From JALZCH01 sp036387135 (GTDB taxonomy: Bacteria; Acidobacteriota; Blastocatellia; Pyrinomonadales; Pyrinomonadaceae): DNA of 64,000 nucleotides. This document shows, one piece after another, positions 50,400 to 60,105 of this stretch. The first letter of the stretch is position 1, and each line of letters opens with the position of its first letter. Both the position numbers and the translations under genes were made by a program. The DNA is taken from NCBI GenBank assembly GCA_036387135.1, contig DASVUH010000007.1, positions 1-64,000 of the forward strand, given 5' to 3'. The notes under the pieces are model-generated. The model ran no database searches, was not told the origin of the DNA, and saw nothing but the letters and a program-made list of their open reading frames with translations.

Positions 50400-51254
50400 A
50401 TGAAAAGTAAAAATTCATCTCTCGGACTCATAGAAGAACAGGGCAAGCGAATTGAAAAATCTGCCGGTCCGGGAATTACTCTGCTCGCTAGATTCGGGTA
50501 TGCGGCAAAGGGAATTGTTTACATTATTATCGGTGTCCTCGCGGCATATGCGGCTTTTACAAGCGGTGGAAGAACAACTGATTCACGCGGCGCGCTGGAA
50601 GAAATTATGATTCAGCCTTACGGTAAATATTTGTTAGGCGCCGTCGCGGTTGGATTAGCCGGTTATGCTCTCTGGCGTTTTGTTCAGGCTCTAAAGGATA
50701 CCGAAGACAAAGGCTCCGGGATAAAGGGAATAGCAATTCGGATCGGGTATGCAATTATTGGAGTCATTTATCTCGGTTTAGCTTTTTCAGCCGTTCAAAT
50801 CATTCTCGGTTCCGGCGGAAACAGCAGCAGTGAGGATTCATCGAAAGAATGGACGGCAACCTTGCTCGCCCAACCGTTCGGTCAATGGCTGGTCGGTTTG
50901 GCGGGTCTAGGATTTATCGCTGCGGCTTTATCGCATTTCTACAAGGCATTTACAGCTAAGTTCCGGGAAAAGCTGAAGATGACTGAAATGAGCCAAGGGG
51001 TGCAAACTTTTGCGATTCGCACCGGTCGTTTCGGTCTTGTCGCGCGAGGAGTGGTGTTTGGAATTATCGGAGCATTTTTGATTCAAGCCGCTCTTCATTC
51101 AAATGCCGGAGAAGCGCGGGGTTTAAGCGGAGCCTTGAGCGCGCTGGGAGAACAAACATACGGACAAATTTTACTTGGCGTCGTAGCTCTCGGATTAGTC
51201 GCCTACGGGTTTTATATGCTGGTGCTTTCGCGGTATCGGCGCATTATTTTATAG
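50400..51254 (+). CDS. DUF1206-family membrane protein
   Basis: A 284-residue protein made of three similar ~90-residue units, each with two membrane helices: ARFGYAAKGIVYIIIGVLAAYAAF, IRIGYAIIGVIYLGLAFSAVQII and IRTGRFGLVARGVVFGIIGAFLIQAAL, each followed by a second helix (LLGAVAVGLAGYALWRFVQA and similar). This is the DUF1206 layout. Function unknown; members occur in many environmental bacteria and are sometimes stress-associated. It has a long leader with an RBS hairpin. Confidence 0.8.
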   Translation: MKSKNSSLGLIEEQGKRIEKSAGPGITLLARFGYAAKGIVYIIIGVLAAYAAFTSGGRTTDSRGALEEIMIQPYGKYLLGAVAVGLAGYALWRFVQALKDTEDKGSGIKGIAIRIGYAIIGVIYLGLAFSAVQIILGSGGNSSSEDSSKEWTATLLAQPFGQWLVGLAGLGFIAAALSHFYKAFTAKFREKLKMTEMSQGVQTFAIRTGRFGLVARGVVFGIIGAFLIQAALHSNAGEARGLSGALSALGEQTYGQILLGVVALGLVAYGFYMLVLSRYRRIIL

Positions 51255-51334
51255 CGAATAAAACAAAGCGGTTTTAGTCATTGCAGGACGATAATGTTTT
51301 ATTTTTAAATAACTTTCGTTTCGGCTAAAAAAGG

Positions 51335-52060
51335 ATGTCATCGAATCTATCAAAGAGAGCGCGTACAGAAGCCCGCCTTAAAAACCTTTTTATTTGGCTT
51401 CAAACTTTAGTCGGCTCAATTTTGTTTTTCGGTTTGATGATCGCTGTTGGAGCGCTATTCTTCTTTGCGTGGCTGGCGGACGAGGTTCTTGAGGGCGGAA
51501 CTCAAGCTATGGACGAAACGGTGCGTATTTTCGTTCACGGATTTGCCAGCCAACCGCTTACGCTCCTAATGAATTTTATGACAGTGCTTGGTTCAACTTT
51601 GTTCCTAAGCACTGTTTTTGTTTGTGTTTTTATAATATTCATTCGCAAAAACAGCAAGCGCCCAGCCATTTTAATAACAATGACAATGGCGGGAGCCGTG
51701 ATTCTTAATTTTGTATTAAAGGTAAGTTTCGCTCGCGCCCGACCAGCCCCGTTTTTTGATACGCCGCTGCCGAGTTCTTACAGCTTTCCAAGCGGACACG
51801 CGCTTTTTGCACTGTGTTTTTACGGAGCTTTAGCCTGGATTTTTGCCTCAATGATACGCAAACACTGGTTGAAATCTTTAATTTGGGTTGCTGCTGTTTT
51901 TCTTGTTCTGTTGATTGGTATGTCGCGCATTTATTTAGGCGTTCATTATCCGAGCGATGTGATAGCAGGATACGCAGCTTCAATTGTTTGGGTTATAACT
52001 ATTATATCGGCAGATTACGTACTCAAAAATAAGAATGATTTTCTCAGGAAAATGTCTTAA
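51335..52060 (+). CDS. PAP2-family membrane phosphatase
   Basis: A 241-residue integral membrane phosphatase. The three PAP2 motifs are KVSFARARP (KxxxxxxRP, about 129-137), PSGHALF (about 153-159, catalytic His) and SRIYLGVHYPSDVIAGY (about 192-208). Such enzymes dephosphorylate lipid diphosphates such as undecaprenyl-PP or phosphatidic acid. The ATG is preceded only by a weak AAAAAAGG. It lies 81 bp after the DUF1206 gene and may be co-transcribed with it. Confidence 0.88.
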   Translation: MSSNLSKRARTEARLKNLFIWLQTLVGSILFFGLMIAVGALFFFAWLADEVLEGGTQAMDETVRIFVHGFASQPLTLLMNFMTVLGSTLFLSTVFVCVFIIFIRKNSKRPAILITMTMAGAVILNFVLKVSFARARPAPFFDTPLPSSYSFPSGHALFALCFYGALAWIFASMIRKHWLKSLIWVAAVFLVLLIGMSRIYLGVHYPSDVIAGYAASIVWVITIISADYVLKNKNDFLRKMS

Positions 52061-52086
52061 TTTTTTTTAGTAGGAGCAACTACATC

Positions 52087-53493
52087 TTGTCTAAATTAAC
52101 TAAACACAAATTGCGCCGTTTTCAAGCTCAAATACTTTTCACTTTCTTAATAATTTGTTTATTAGGCGTCGTTTCATCCGCTCAATCACAGGCAAAAACG
52201 ATTGATTCGAGAACGGAAACACTCTCAATTCCCTTGCGTGAACAAGCTAAAATTCAACAGGAATGGCTGAAACTGCGCCTTGAACGTGTTTTGCCGCAGC
52301 TTATGCGGAAACACAAAGTCAAGATGTGGCTTATAATCTGCCGCGAATATAACGAAGACCCGGTTTTTTTCTCGCTGGTTTCGCCCACTACTTTTGCCGC
52401 GCGCCGACGGACAATTTACGTTTTTAATGATCGCGGTGAAAAAGAAGGCATTGAGCGTCTTGCTTTAGGCGGCGGTTCAAATGGTGGTCTTTACACTGTT
52501 TATCGCGATCCTGAAACTGAAAACCGCGAGCTTTATGGTGAAGGGCAATGGGCTTTGCTGAAAAAACTGGTAACCGAACGCAATCCAGAAAATATAGCCG
52601 TTAATATTTCTTCAACTCATGCTTTTTCCGATGGGCTTTCAGCAGGAGAGCGAGAAAAATTGGAAGCAGTTTTAGGATTAGAATACACTCGCCGAATCAT
52701 TCGCGCTGAAGAGCTTCCGCTTGAATACGTTGAAACGAGATTGCCCGAAATGATGCCGACTTATAAAAGCATGATGGAAGTCGTTCACTCTTTAATAAGT
52801 CGCGCTTTTTCCAGTGAAGTTATTAAACCGGGAACAACGACAAACGAAGACGTGACCTGGTGGCTGCGGCAACAACTCAGCAATAACAGGCTCGGCACTT
52901 GGTTTCAACCTTCGGTTCGCATACAACGTAAAGAAAAAGCCGGAGTTAATATTCTGGCTGAAAACACACCGACAGCTATCCAGCGCGGAGATGTCTTGCA
53001 CGTTGATTTCGGAATGACATTGATGCGGCTTAATACGGACACACAGCATATGGGTTATGTTTTACGGGAAGGCGAAAAAGACGTTCCCGCAGGAATTAAA
53101 CGCGCTTTGGCAAACTCCAACCGCTTGCAGGACATAGTAATGGAGCGGATGAAAGTCGGAAGAACAGGCAACGAAGTGTTGGCAGATTCGCTTGCGGCAA
53201 TGAAAGCGGCAGGAATTAACGGCAGTGTATATACACATCCAATCGGTGACCACGGGCACGGCGCAGGTCCGCTCGTCGGATTGTGGGACAGACAACAAGG
53301 TGTTCCGGGTCGCGGTGATGTGAAATTGATTCCAAGCTCGTGGTTTGCGATTGAACTTGCGACAACAACGCCCGTGCCGGAATGGGACAATCAGGAATTA
53401 TGGGTCGGACAAGAAGAAAATGCGGCGATAGATGAACAGGGGCGCATAAGCTGGATTCTAAAACGTCAAAATCAATATCACTTAATAAGATAG
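52087..53493 (+). CDS. Exported M24-family metallopeptidase (Xaa-Pro type)
   Basis: 468 residues from a TTG, with AGGAG about eleven bases upstream. A signal peptide lies at about 8-37. The N-terminal creatinase-like domain is followed by the pita-bread fold with metal ligands in LHVDFGMTLMRLNTDTQH, HPIGDHGHGAGP, FAIELATTTP and LWVGQEENAAID. Known members cleave Xaa-Pro bonds. A hairpin at 53507 separates it from the convergent methyltransferase. Confidence 0.87.
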   Translation: MSKLTKHKLRRFQAQILFTFLIICLLGVVSSAQSQAKTIDSRTETLSIPLREQAKIQQEWLKLRLERVLPQLMRKHKVKMWLIICREYNEDPVFFSLVSPTTFAARRRTIYVFNDRGEKEGIERLALGGGSNGGLYTVYRDPETENRELYGEGQWALLKKLVTERNPENIAVNISSTHAFSDGLSAGEREKLEAVLGLEYTRRIIRAEELPLEYVETRLPEMMPTYKSMMEVVHSLISRAFSSEVIKPGTTTNEDVTWWLRQQLSNNRLGTWFQPSVRIQRKEKAGVNILAENTPTAIQRGDVLHVDFGMTLMRLNTDTQHMGYVLREGEKDVPAGIKRALANSNRLQDIVMERMKVGRTGNEVLADSLAAMKAAGINGSVYTHPIGDHGHGAGPLVGLWDRQQGVPGRGDVKLIPSSWFAIELATTTPVPEWDNQELWVGQEENAAIDEQGRISWILKRQNQYHLIR

Positions 53494-53506
53494 AAACAAA
53501 GGCGTA

Positions 53507-53531
53507 GAAAGCGATTCGATAACTCGCTTTC
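53507..53531. terminator. Bidirectional stem-loop
   Basis: GAAAGCGA (53507-53514) and TCGCTTTC (53524-53531), with a nine-base loop, between the convergent M24 and methyltransferase genes. Confidence 0.6.
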
Positions 53532-53537
53532 AAGAAG

Positions 53538-54161
53538 TTAATTTTTAGCGGGATTCTTTCGCAATACCCAAGTGGACATACAGCGGAGGTTTTGCACATT
53601 CGTTGTTTTCAAAGGCTCCTGCCAAATAGCGCCAATTTTATTTGTGGCTTTCGTTAGAAATTCTTCATCAATGAGAAACCGTTGCGAACCATCCGGCAAT
53701 AAAAATCTTCGATTTTGAATCTGTTGAATTCTATCTTCAATTCCAATGGAAGAAGCAAGACGCGCAAAAAATAAACCGTTGCTTTTCAGTACCCTCCACA
53801 GCTCTGTAAGCATTTCGTGAAAATGCTCTTCATTTCCGGCAAAGTGCAAAACTGCGCTGCTGATAACCACATCAAAATGCTCGACCGGAAACGGCATCTT
53901 TTCTACCGGTGAAACCTGGAAATTATTCTTGGGTAAATTTGGAGCAAGGTTCTCTGCGAGACTTTGGACTTGTTCAATAGCCTGCCGATTTTGATCAACT
54001 CCGAAAACTTCATATCCCTGGCGCAAAAAATAAACAAGATTGCGACCGCCGCCGCATCCGGCGTCCAATATCTTCATATTGGGGCTGAATCTGCCTTTCA
54101 ATATTTGATCGAACAGATAAATATCTATATCGCCAAATAACTCTCGTACGGTTATCATCAT
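53538..54161 (-). CDS. Class I SAM-dependent methyltransferase
   Basis: A 207-residue Rossmann-fold methyltransferase. Motif I is MKILDAGCGGGRNLVYFLRQGYEVFGVD (about 28-55), with PVEKMPFPVEHFDVVISSAVLHFA (motif post-I/II) and ELWRVLKSNGLFFARLAS (motif III). There is no signal peptide. The substrate is not evident. Divergent from the ABM-domain gene, sharing the 54162-54211 promoter region. Confidence 0.88.
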   Translation of the reverse strand: MMITVRELFGDIDIYLFDQILKGRFSPNMKILDAGCGGGRNLVYFLRQGYEVFGVDQNRQAIEQVQSLAENLAPNLPKNNFQVSPVEKMPFPVEHFDVVISSAVLHFAGNEEHFHEMLTELWRVLKSNGLFFARLASSIGIEDRIQQIQNRRFLLPDGSQRFLIDEEFLTKATNKIGAIWQEPLKTTNVQNLRCMSTWVLRKNPAKN

Positions 54162-54211
54162 TCGAGCTTAGATTATTTTTAATTGGTAAGCTATATAAAA
54201 AGGAGTTTTAA

Positions 54212-54568
54212 ATGATAACCGTAGCAAATCGCATCTATGTAAAAGCGGAATACTCCGAAGCATTTGAGAAAGTGTTTCGCGAAAGAGCGAGGCTGGTTGA
54301 TGAAATGCCCGGATTCGTTTCCAATCAGGTTTTACGCCCCGTAAATGAAGGCGATCCTTATATTGTGTTTACTCTCTGGGATAGCCGAGAAGATTTTATG
54401 AATTGGGTGCGTTCAGATGCTTTCGTCAAAGGTCATGCTCAATCAGGCACTCTGCCAAAAGAGGCATATTTTAAACCCAACGTTTTAGAGATGCATGAAG
54501 TGGTACAGGATTCTTCAAGAACGGAGCTAAAGCCGGAAACTAAAGGCGGACCATTTAAAATGCATTAA
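54212..54568 (+). CDS. ABM-domain (heme-degrading-monooxygenase-like) protein
   Basis: A 118-residue dimeric alpha/beta-barrel protein. It has ITVANRIYVKAEYSEAFEKVFRERARLVDEMPGFVSNQVLRPV and PYIVFTLWDSREDFMNWVRSDAFVKGH (with a conserved Trp and His). This is the antibiotic-biosynthesis-monooxygenase family, including IsdG and HmoA heme oxygenases. The N-containing start and the W/H pair favour the HmoA-like branch. AAAGGAG lies six bases before the ATG. A C-terminal tail (SSRTELKPETKGGPFKMH) extends the family core. Confidence 0.8.
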   Translation: MITVANRIYVKAEYSEAFEKVFRERARLVDEMPGFVSNQVLRPVNEGDPYIVFTLWDSREDFMNWVRSDAFVKGHAQSGTLPKEAYFKPNVLEMHEVVQDSSRTELKPETKGGPFKMH

Positions 54569-54630
54569 TATCAGTTTCTTGAGGTTTCTTTATTTAGTTT
54601 TTATGTTTATCCAATAGAGGAATAAGTAAT

Positions 54631-55113
54631 ATGAAGTTTTTATCCAAATTAACCTTACTGCTGATTGTTTTTGTCGGCGTTTCTTTAGCGCTGACAATAA
54701 ACAGGGATGAGAAAGTTAATCCGCGTCTTCCTGACGATGCTGTAAATAATGAACAATCAAATCAAGCTAATTTAAAGAAACTAAAAAAAGAAATTGATCG
54801 TGAAATCGGAAAACCGCGAGCAAAACGTTTGAATCAATGCCGGGTTATTGCATTCGGGGCAAAGGCTTGCGGCGGACCGAAGAGTTATTTGATTTATTCA
54901 ACCTTACAAACCAATGAAAATAAATTAAAACGGTTGGTTAATCAGTACAATTCCATAGAAGAGAAAATCAACAAAGAAACTGATGCAATGTCTGACTGTA
55001 TGTTTATTGAAGAGCCGAAAGTAAGTTTGGTTAATGGAATGTGCAAAACTAACAGAAGTTACGCAATTGGAATAAGCGAAACTTTGTTTAAATTCGCAAG
55101 AGTGATAAATTGA
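54631..55113 (+). CDS. Exported cysteine-containing hypothetical protein
   Basis: A 160-residue protein with signal peptide MKFLSKLTLLLIVFVGVSLALT. The mature part has four cysteines (NQCRVIAFGAKACGGPKSYLIYS, MSDCMF, NGMCKTN) that could form two disulfides, and a helix between them (LKRLVNQYNSIEEKIN). Similar sequences in other bacteria share KACGGP, but I cannot name the family. A GAGG site precedes the ATG. Confidence 0.6.
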   Translation: MKFLSKLTLLLIVFVGVSLALTINRDEKVNPRLPDDAVNNEQSNQANLKKLKKEIDREIGKPRAKRLNQCRVIAFGAKACGGPKSYLIYSTLQTNENKLKRLVNQYNSIEEKINKETDAMSDCMFIEEPKVSLVNGMCKTNRSYAIGISETLFKFARVIN

Positions 55114-55154
55114 ACGCGAATCGGTCAGAATCAATCTTCCTGGGAATTTCAATC

Positions 55155-57341
55155 ATGAAAACACTTCGCTTGGCAAATATTTTTCGATTTACCTTTTTTG
55201 CTCTGTTATGGATTGCATTTGCACAAGCCGCGGCTCAACCTTTGGCACAACCGCCGGCGCCGCAACCCTCTCCTGTCGAAGTTAAGATTGATGCAAAGAT
55301 TTTCGATTCTTACATTGGACAATATGAAGACGCAGCTAATCTCGGAGGAACAGTTTTCTCATTTTTCCGTGAAGGCGAAAAGTTTTACCTGCAAGTCACG
55401 AATCAGGACAAACTTGAGATTTTCCCCACAGCCGAAAACAAGTTTTTCTTAAAAGTTGCTCCTGCTTCAGCGGAGTTTGTGCGCGATGCCGCAACGGGGC
55501 GCATCACCAATATGATCTGGCGACAGGGCGGCAGGGATTTTACCACCAAGCGCATTGCCGACCAGCCCGCCAAAGATACGCGCATTCAATTTAAACGCAC
55601 CGAAGCGATGATTTCGATGCGCGACGGTATTAAGCTTTTTACGGTTATTTTTACGCCAGAAAACCAAACCGAGTCGCTTCCTGTTTTAATCGAGCGCTCG
55701 CCTTACGGCGTCAAAGGTTGGAATTCGAGCGGAGTGAACGGTTCGCGACCTGAACTCGTTAAAGACGGCTATGTTTTTGTCTTTCAGGATATTCGCGGGC
55801 GGTATGAGTCCGAAGGCGAATTTGTGATGGTGCGCCCGCCCGTAAATCATCGCGACCCGAAAGCCATTGATGAAAGCACGGACACTTACGACACTATTGA
55901 GTATTTGCTTAAAAACGTCGCCAACAATAACGGGCGAGTCGGCATTTACGGCGTTTCGTATGGCGGTTGGCTGTCGTCGGTCGCGCTCATTGATCCGCAT
56001 CCGGCGCTCAAAACCTCTTCGCCGCAGGCTCCAATCGGCGATCTTTGGATGGGCGATGATTTATTTCATCACGGCGCTTTTCGTCAGACTTACGCCCACG
56101 ATTGGGCTTATCTGCTCGAAACGGTCAAAGGCGAGGGCGAAGGCGCAGTCAAGCTCGATAAACTGGACGCTTTTGATTGGTATTTCGATTTAAAAACCGT
56201 TGGGGCGCTGGTCAACAAGCTCGGCAACAAATCCGCTACCTGGAATAATGCCGTCGCTCATCCGAACTGGGATTCTTATTGGCAGCAACGCGCAGTGCCG
56301 AATTATTTAAAAGAAACGAGCATTCCGACGCTCATTGTCGGCGGCTGGTGGGATCAGGAAGATTTATACGGACCGCTTGTAACTTACAAAACTCTGGAAA
56401 AAACCGACCGCGACAATCAGGTTTTTCTCGTGATGGGTCCCTGGAATCACGGCGGATGGGGCGGGCGTGGTCGCAGATTGGGCGCGATTGATTTCGGCAG
56501 CGACACTGGCAGATATTTTCGCAGCGAAATACAAGCCCCGTGGTTTGCTTATCATCTCAAAGGCAAAGGCGCTTTAAAGCTTGCTGAAGCTACAATTTTC
56601 CAGTCCGGTTCAAACAAATGGATGACTTACGATTCCTGGACGCCAAAGCAAAATCTGCAAAAACGCGAATTGTATTTGCAGACCGGCGGAAAGGTTTCGT
56701 TTCAGAAACCGGCAAACAAAGGCGAGGAGTTTGACACATACGTTTCAGACCCGGCAAATCCGATTCCGTATCGCAAACGACCGATTTTAGGGACTTACGC
56801 GCAAGGCTCATCCTGGTTTACGTGGCTATCCGACGACCAGCGTTTTCTCTCTGACCGCAAAGATGTTCTTTCGTGGCAATCGGACGTTTTGAGCGAAGAT
56901 GTTACGATTACGGGCGACATCTTTGCGCATCTTTTTGCTTCAACGACTGGTTCGGACAGCGATTGGGTAGTGAAATTGATTGACGTTTACCCGGCTGAAT
57001 ATCCTGCGGATGCGAAAATGGCAAATTATCAATTTATGGTCGCCAGCGAGATTTTTCGCGGTCGCTATCGCCGCAGTTTTGAAAAGGCGGAAGCGATTGA
57101 GCCTAACAAAGTCAGCGAATACACGGTTGATCTGCGCGGCAACAATTACACGTTCAAAAAAGGTCATCGAATCATGGTGCAAGTACAAAGCTCATGGTTT
57201 CCGCTTTATGACCGCAATCCGCAAAAGTTTGTTGAAAACATCTTTCTCGCCAAAGAAAGCGATTATCAAAGAGCAAGCCAGCGCGTTTATCATTCGTCAA
57301 AATATCCTTCCCATATCAGCGTTTCTGTTGCTGCCCGGTGA
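55155..57341 (+). CDS. Exported CocE/NonD-family hydrolase
   Basis: 728 residues from ATG 55155 (signal peptide ending AQAAAQPLA). A beta-rich N-terminal domain (KIFDSYIGQYEDAANLGGTVFSFFREGEKFYLQVTNQDKLEIFP) is followed by the alpha/beta hydrolase core. The nucleophile motif is GIYGVSYGGWLSSVALIDPHPALK, with FQDIRGRYESEGEF and a C-terminal jelly-roll. CocE-type enzymes cleave esters or peptides (Xaa-Pro dipeptidyl peptidases). The upstream extension from 55110 lacks a good start and overlaps the previous gene. Confidence 0.88.
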   Translation: MKTLRLANIFRFTFFALLWIAFAQAAAQPLAQPPAPQPSPVEVKIDAKIFDSYIGQYEDAANLGGTVFSFFREGEKFYLQVTNQDKLEIFPTAENKFFLKVAPASAEFVRDAATGRITNMIWRQGGRDFTTKRIADQPAKDTRIQFKRTEAMISMRDGIKLFTVIFTPENQTESLPVLIERSPYGVKGWNSSGVNGSRPELVKDGYVFVFQDIRGRYESEGEFVMVRPPVNHRDPKAIDESTDTYDTIEYLLKNVANNNGRVGIYGVSYGGWLSSVALIDPHPALKTSSPQAPIGDLWMGDDLFHHGAFRQTYAHDWAYLLETVKGEGEGAVKLDKLDAFDWYFDLKTVGALVNKLGNKSATWNNAVAHPNWDSYWQQRAVPNYLKETSIPTLIVGGWWDQEDLYGPLVTYKTLEKTDRDNQVFLVMGPWNHGGWGGRGRRLGAIDFGSDTGRYFRSEIQAPWFAYHLKGKGALKLAEATIFQSGSNKWMTYDSWTPKQNLQKRELYLQTGGKVSFQKPANKGEEFDTYVSDPANPIPYRKRPILGTYAQGSSWFTWLSDDQRFLSDRKDVLSWQSDVLSEDVTITGDIFAHLFASTTGSDSDWVVKLIDVYPAEYPADAKMANYQFMVASEIFRGRYRRSFEKAEAIEPNKVSEYTVDLRGNNYTFKKGHRIMVQVQSSWFPLYDRNPQKFVENIFLAKESDYQRASQRVYHSSKYPSHISVSVAAR

Positions 57342-57381
57342 TAGAAGGAAATAATGTAAAAACAGTCTAAAAAAGACCTTT

Positions 57382-58764
57382 TTGGGAGGTGAAACTGTAG
57401 CTACTGCCGATACTTCAAAACTCGCTAAACGCCTGGGACTTTTTGATTCCACCATGATCGTGATGGGCGGAATTATCGGTTCCGGGATTTTTATCAATCC
57501 TTATGTTGTCGCTCAGCACGTTCAAACCCCATTCTTAATTTTAGGAGCGTGGCTGCTCGGTGGTTTGATCGCACTTTTAGGTGCATTTATCTACGCCGAG
57601 CTTGCAGACAGATGCGCTGATGTCGGAGGACAATACGCCTACTTGCGGGAGGCTTATCATCCGTCGGTAGCATTTATTTACGGATGGGCTTTATTGCTGG
57701 TTACGCAAACCGGCGGAATGGCTGCGGTCGCCATTACTTTTTCCCGGTACTTTTTGGAAATCACTCACGCTCCTTTACCTGATTGGTTTATCGCAACGCT
57801 AACTCTCGGAGGATTGACGATCATCAACTGTCTAGGCGTTCGGGCAGGGAGCAGCGTTCAAAATGCCTTAATGGTTCTAAAGATTTTAGCCATTCTTGCA
57901 CTTATTGTATGCGGCTTTTTCTTTGTATCCGAACCGGCAAGCTCATTAGGAAACACGCCGGATCGCTCTCTCTCATTAAATTTATTTACTGCAATGGGAG
58001 CAGCTTTGATTCCTGTGATGTTCGCTTACGGCGGATGGCAAACAGCAAGTTTTGTGTCGGGTGAAATGCGCAACCCCCGCCGTGATTTGGCGCGCGGTCT
58101 TTTAATCGGAGTTATCGGAGTTATCTTACTGTACACATTGGTTAATCTCGTTTGCCTTTATGCGCTCGGTCCCGAACGATTGGCAGCAACCACTACTCCC
58201 GCCTCAACAATTATGCGAATTGCCTTTGGCGAGCGCGGAGCGGCGTTGATTGCTTTAGGAATAGCCATTTCTACTCTGGGTTTTTTAAGTCAGGGAATGT
58301 TGACAGCCCCGCGCGTTTATTTTGCGATGGCAAAAGATAAACTTTTCTTTCAAAGCGTCGCAAAACTCAACGAACGCACTCACGCTCCCGTTCTCGCAAT
58401 TGCCTTGCAGGGAGCGCTGGCGATAATCATTGCGCTTTCGGGCAAATATGAACAAATCCTGAATTATGTTGTCTCAATTGATTTTATTTGGTTTGGATTA
58501 ACGGCAGCTTCGCTTTTTGTCTTTCGCAGCCGCGCGACTCGCTTGAATAAACTCGAAACTCACGAAAACATTGAGAACACCGGAACAACATATAATCGCG
58601 TTCCCGGTCATCCATTTACAACCGCCTTGTTTACTGCCGCCTGCGCTTTGATTGTTTTCAGCACTTTTTATAATTATCCTTCAAACAGTGTGATCGGTTT
58701 GATTATTGTTATTGCCGGAATACCTGTTTATTTCTTCTGGCGCAGGCGGAGTCAAGATAAATGA
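57382..58764 (+). CDS. APC-superfamily amino acid permease
   Basis: A 460-residue transporter with about twelve membrane helices; LGLFDSTMIVMGGIIGSGIFINPYVVA is the typical TM1 of APC permeases. The start is unclear. The strong site GGGAGG (57384-57389) points to about 57397, but the in-frame codon there is GTA and the first in-frame ATG is well inside TM1. A TTG at 57382 gives this frame but has no ribosome site. The frame covers TM1 intact, so the gene is probably functional. The stop overlaps the next start (ATGA). Confidence 0.85.
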   Translation: MGGETVATADTSKLAKRLGLFDSTMIVMGGIIGSGIFINPYVVAQHVQTPFLILGAWLLGGLIALLGAFIYAELADRCADVGGQYAYLREAYHPSVAFIYGWALLLVTQTGGMAAVAITFSRYFLEITHAPLPDWFIATLTLGGLTIINCLGVRAGSSVQNALMVLKILAILALIVCGFFFVSEPASSLGNTPDRSLSLNLFTAMGAALIPVMFAYGGWQTASFVSGEMRNPRRDLARGLLIGVIGVILLYTLVNLVCLYALGPERLAATTTPASTIMRIAFGERGAALIALGIAISTLGFLSQGMLTAPRVYFAMAKDKLFFQSVAKLNERTHAPVLAIALQGALAIIIALSGKYEQILNYVVSIDFIWFGLTAASLFVFRSRATRLNKLETHENIENTGTTYNRVPGHPFTTALFTAACALIVFSTFYNYPSNSVIGLIIVIAGIPVYFFWRRRSQDK

Positions 58765-59879
58765 CAAGCAATTTCTCTCAAGTTCCGAGTTCAAATCGAG
58801 TAATGAGTTCGGAGTATATGCAATGGGCTAAAACTAATTTACAAGCCCGCTATAATCTCGCCTCAAGCGGTCTGATGAATTTTCCGTTGTCGGAACTGCC
58901 GGCTACATTAGAAGATTTGGAATTGAGCGGTTCGAGCTATTACGGTTATGAACCTCTCCAAAAGGCTCTGGCTGCTAAATGCGGCGTTCCTGTCGAATGC
59001 GTTGTTGCCGCAACCGGCACATCAATGGCGAATCATCTGGTGATGGCTGCGCTTCTCGAACCGGGAGATGAAGTGCTGATTGAACAGCCCACCTATGAGC
59101 TTCTGATAAGCACAGCCCGATATTTACGCGCTGATATTAAAAGGTTTATTCGTCCCGCCGAATCGGGGTTCGGCATTGAACCGGAAGAAGTCGCTCGTCA
59201 GGTTAGTTCGCGAACAAAGCTAATCGTTTTAACAAATCTGCATAATCCATCATGCGCGTTTACGTCCAATGAAACGCTCGGAAAGATTGGCGATATTGCG
59301 CGTGAAATCGGTGCTCGCGTCCTTGTTGATGAAGTTTATCTGGATGCTTTATTTGAAGAAACGCAGCCTGGTGCCTTTCACTTGGGTAAGGAATTCATTG
59401 TGACCAGCAGCTTAACTAAAGTGTACGGGCTGAGCGGACTGCGTTGCGGATGGATATTGGCTGAGCCGGAGCTTGCCGGAAAACTTTGGCGTTTAAATGA
59501 TCTTTTCGGCGTTATTCCCGCCCATCCTGCTGAAAGGCTCAGTTGCATTGCGCTTGCAAATCTCAATCGAATTGCAGATCGCGCGCGCAGTATTATCGAA
59601 ACTAACAGTAAAACGCTCAATTCATTTTATAAGTCCTGCGACCGTCTCGAATGGACGGAACATAAATTTGGCACGGTCTCTTTCCCGCGTTTGAAGCACG
59701 GAAGCGTTGATGCTTTAACCGCGCTTCTTCTGGAAAAATATGAAACATCAATCGTACCGGGAAGATTTTTTGAAATGCCTCAACACCTCAGAATTGGAAT
59801 AGGGAATGACAATTCGACATTAATAGAAGGTTTGGAAAGATTGGAAATGGCGCTCAACCAACGAGAACAAAGCTTATAA
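58761..59879 (+). CDS. Class I/II PLP aminotransferase
   Basis: A 372-residue fold-type-I PLP enzyme. It has SSYYGYEPLQKALAAKCGVP, VVAATGTSMANHLVMAALLEPGDEVLIEQPTYE, VLTNLHNPSCAF and RVLVDEVYLDALFEE. The PLP lysine motif is TSSLTKVYGLSGLRCGW. It transfers amino groups between amino acids and 2-oxo acids. The coupling (4 bp overlap) to the upstream amino-acid permease suggests uptake followed by catabolism of the same substrate. Confidence 0.88.
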   Translation: MTSNFSQVPSSNRVMSSEYMQWAKTNLQARYNLASSGLMNFPLSELPATLEDLELSGSSYYGYEPLQKALAAKCGVPVECVVAATGTSMANHLVMAALLEPGDEVLIEQPTYELLISTARYLRADIKRFIRPAESGFGIEPEEVARQVSSRTKLIVLTNLHNPSCAFTSNETLGKIGDIAREIGARVLVDEVYLDALFEETQPGAFHLGKEFIVTSSLTKVYGLSGLRCGWILAEPELAGKLWRLNDLFGVIPAHPAERLSCIALANLNRIADRARSIIETNSKTLNSFYKSCDRLEWTEHKFGTVSFPRLKHGSVDALTALLLEKYETSIVPGRFFEMPQHLRIGIGNDNSTLIEGLERLEMALNQREQSL

Positions 59880-60026
59880 ATAAAACAGCTTCTTGCCGGA
59901 GCGTTTCGGAATCGGGTAAGAGAATGTGGAAGCTTAAATAAGAATTCAGACTTGTTTTTAAATTTTTATTTCAGTGATTTCACTTTTTTATTGCCATAAA
60001 GCCAATTTTACGTTAATTTCCTTAAA

Positions 60027-60048
60027 GAGATTTGTTTTCCCAAATCTC
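60027..60048. other. Small stem-loop in the exosortase leader
   Basis: GAGATTTG (60027-60034) pairs with CAAATCTC (60041-60048), six bases apart. It lies 58 bp upstream of the exosortase start, in the otherwise featureless 59880-60105 gap. Confidence 0.35.
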
Positions 60049-60105
60049 GATTTGTCCGCTCTTTTCTGCTAAAGTTTCTCGCACACCGAATAAAGTTCTC
60101 GCTCG

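Noticed and set aside
55110..55154. Longer N-terminus of the CocE hydrolase
   Set aside because: Starts at TTG inside the previous gene and spoils the signal peptide; ATG 55155 fits better.
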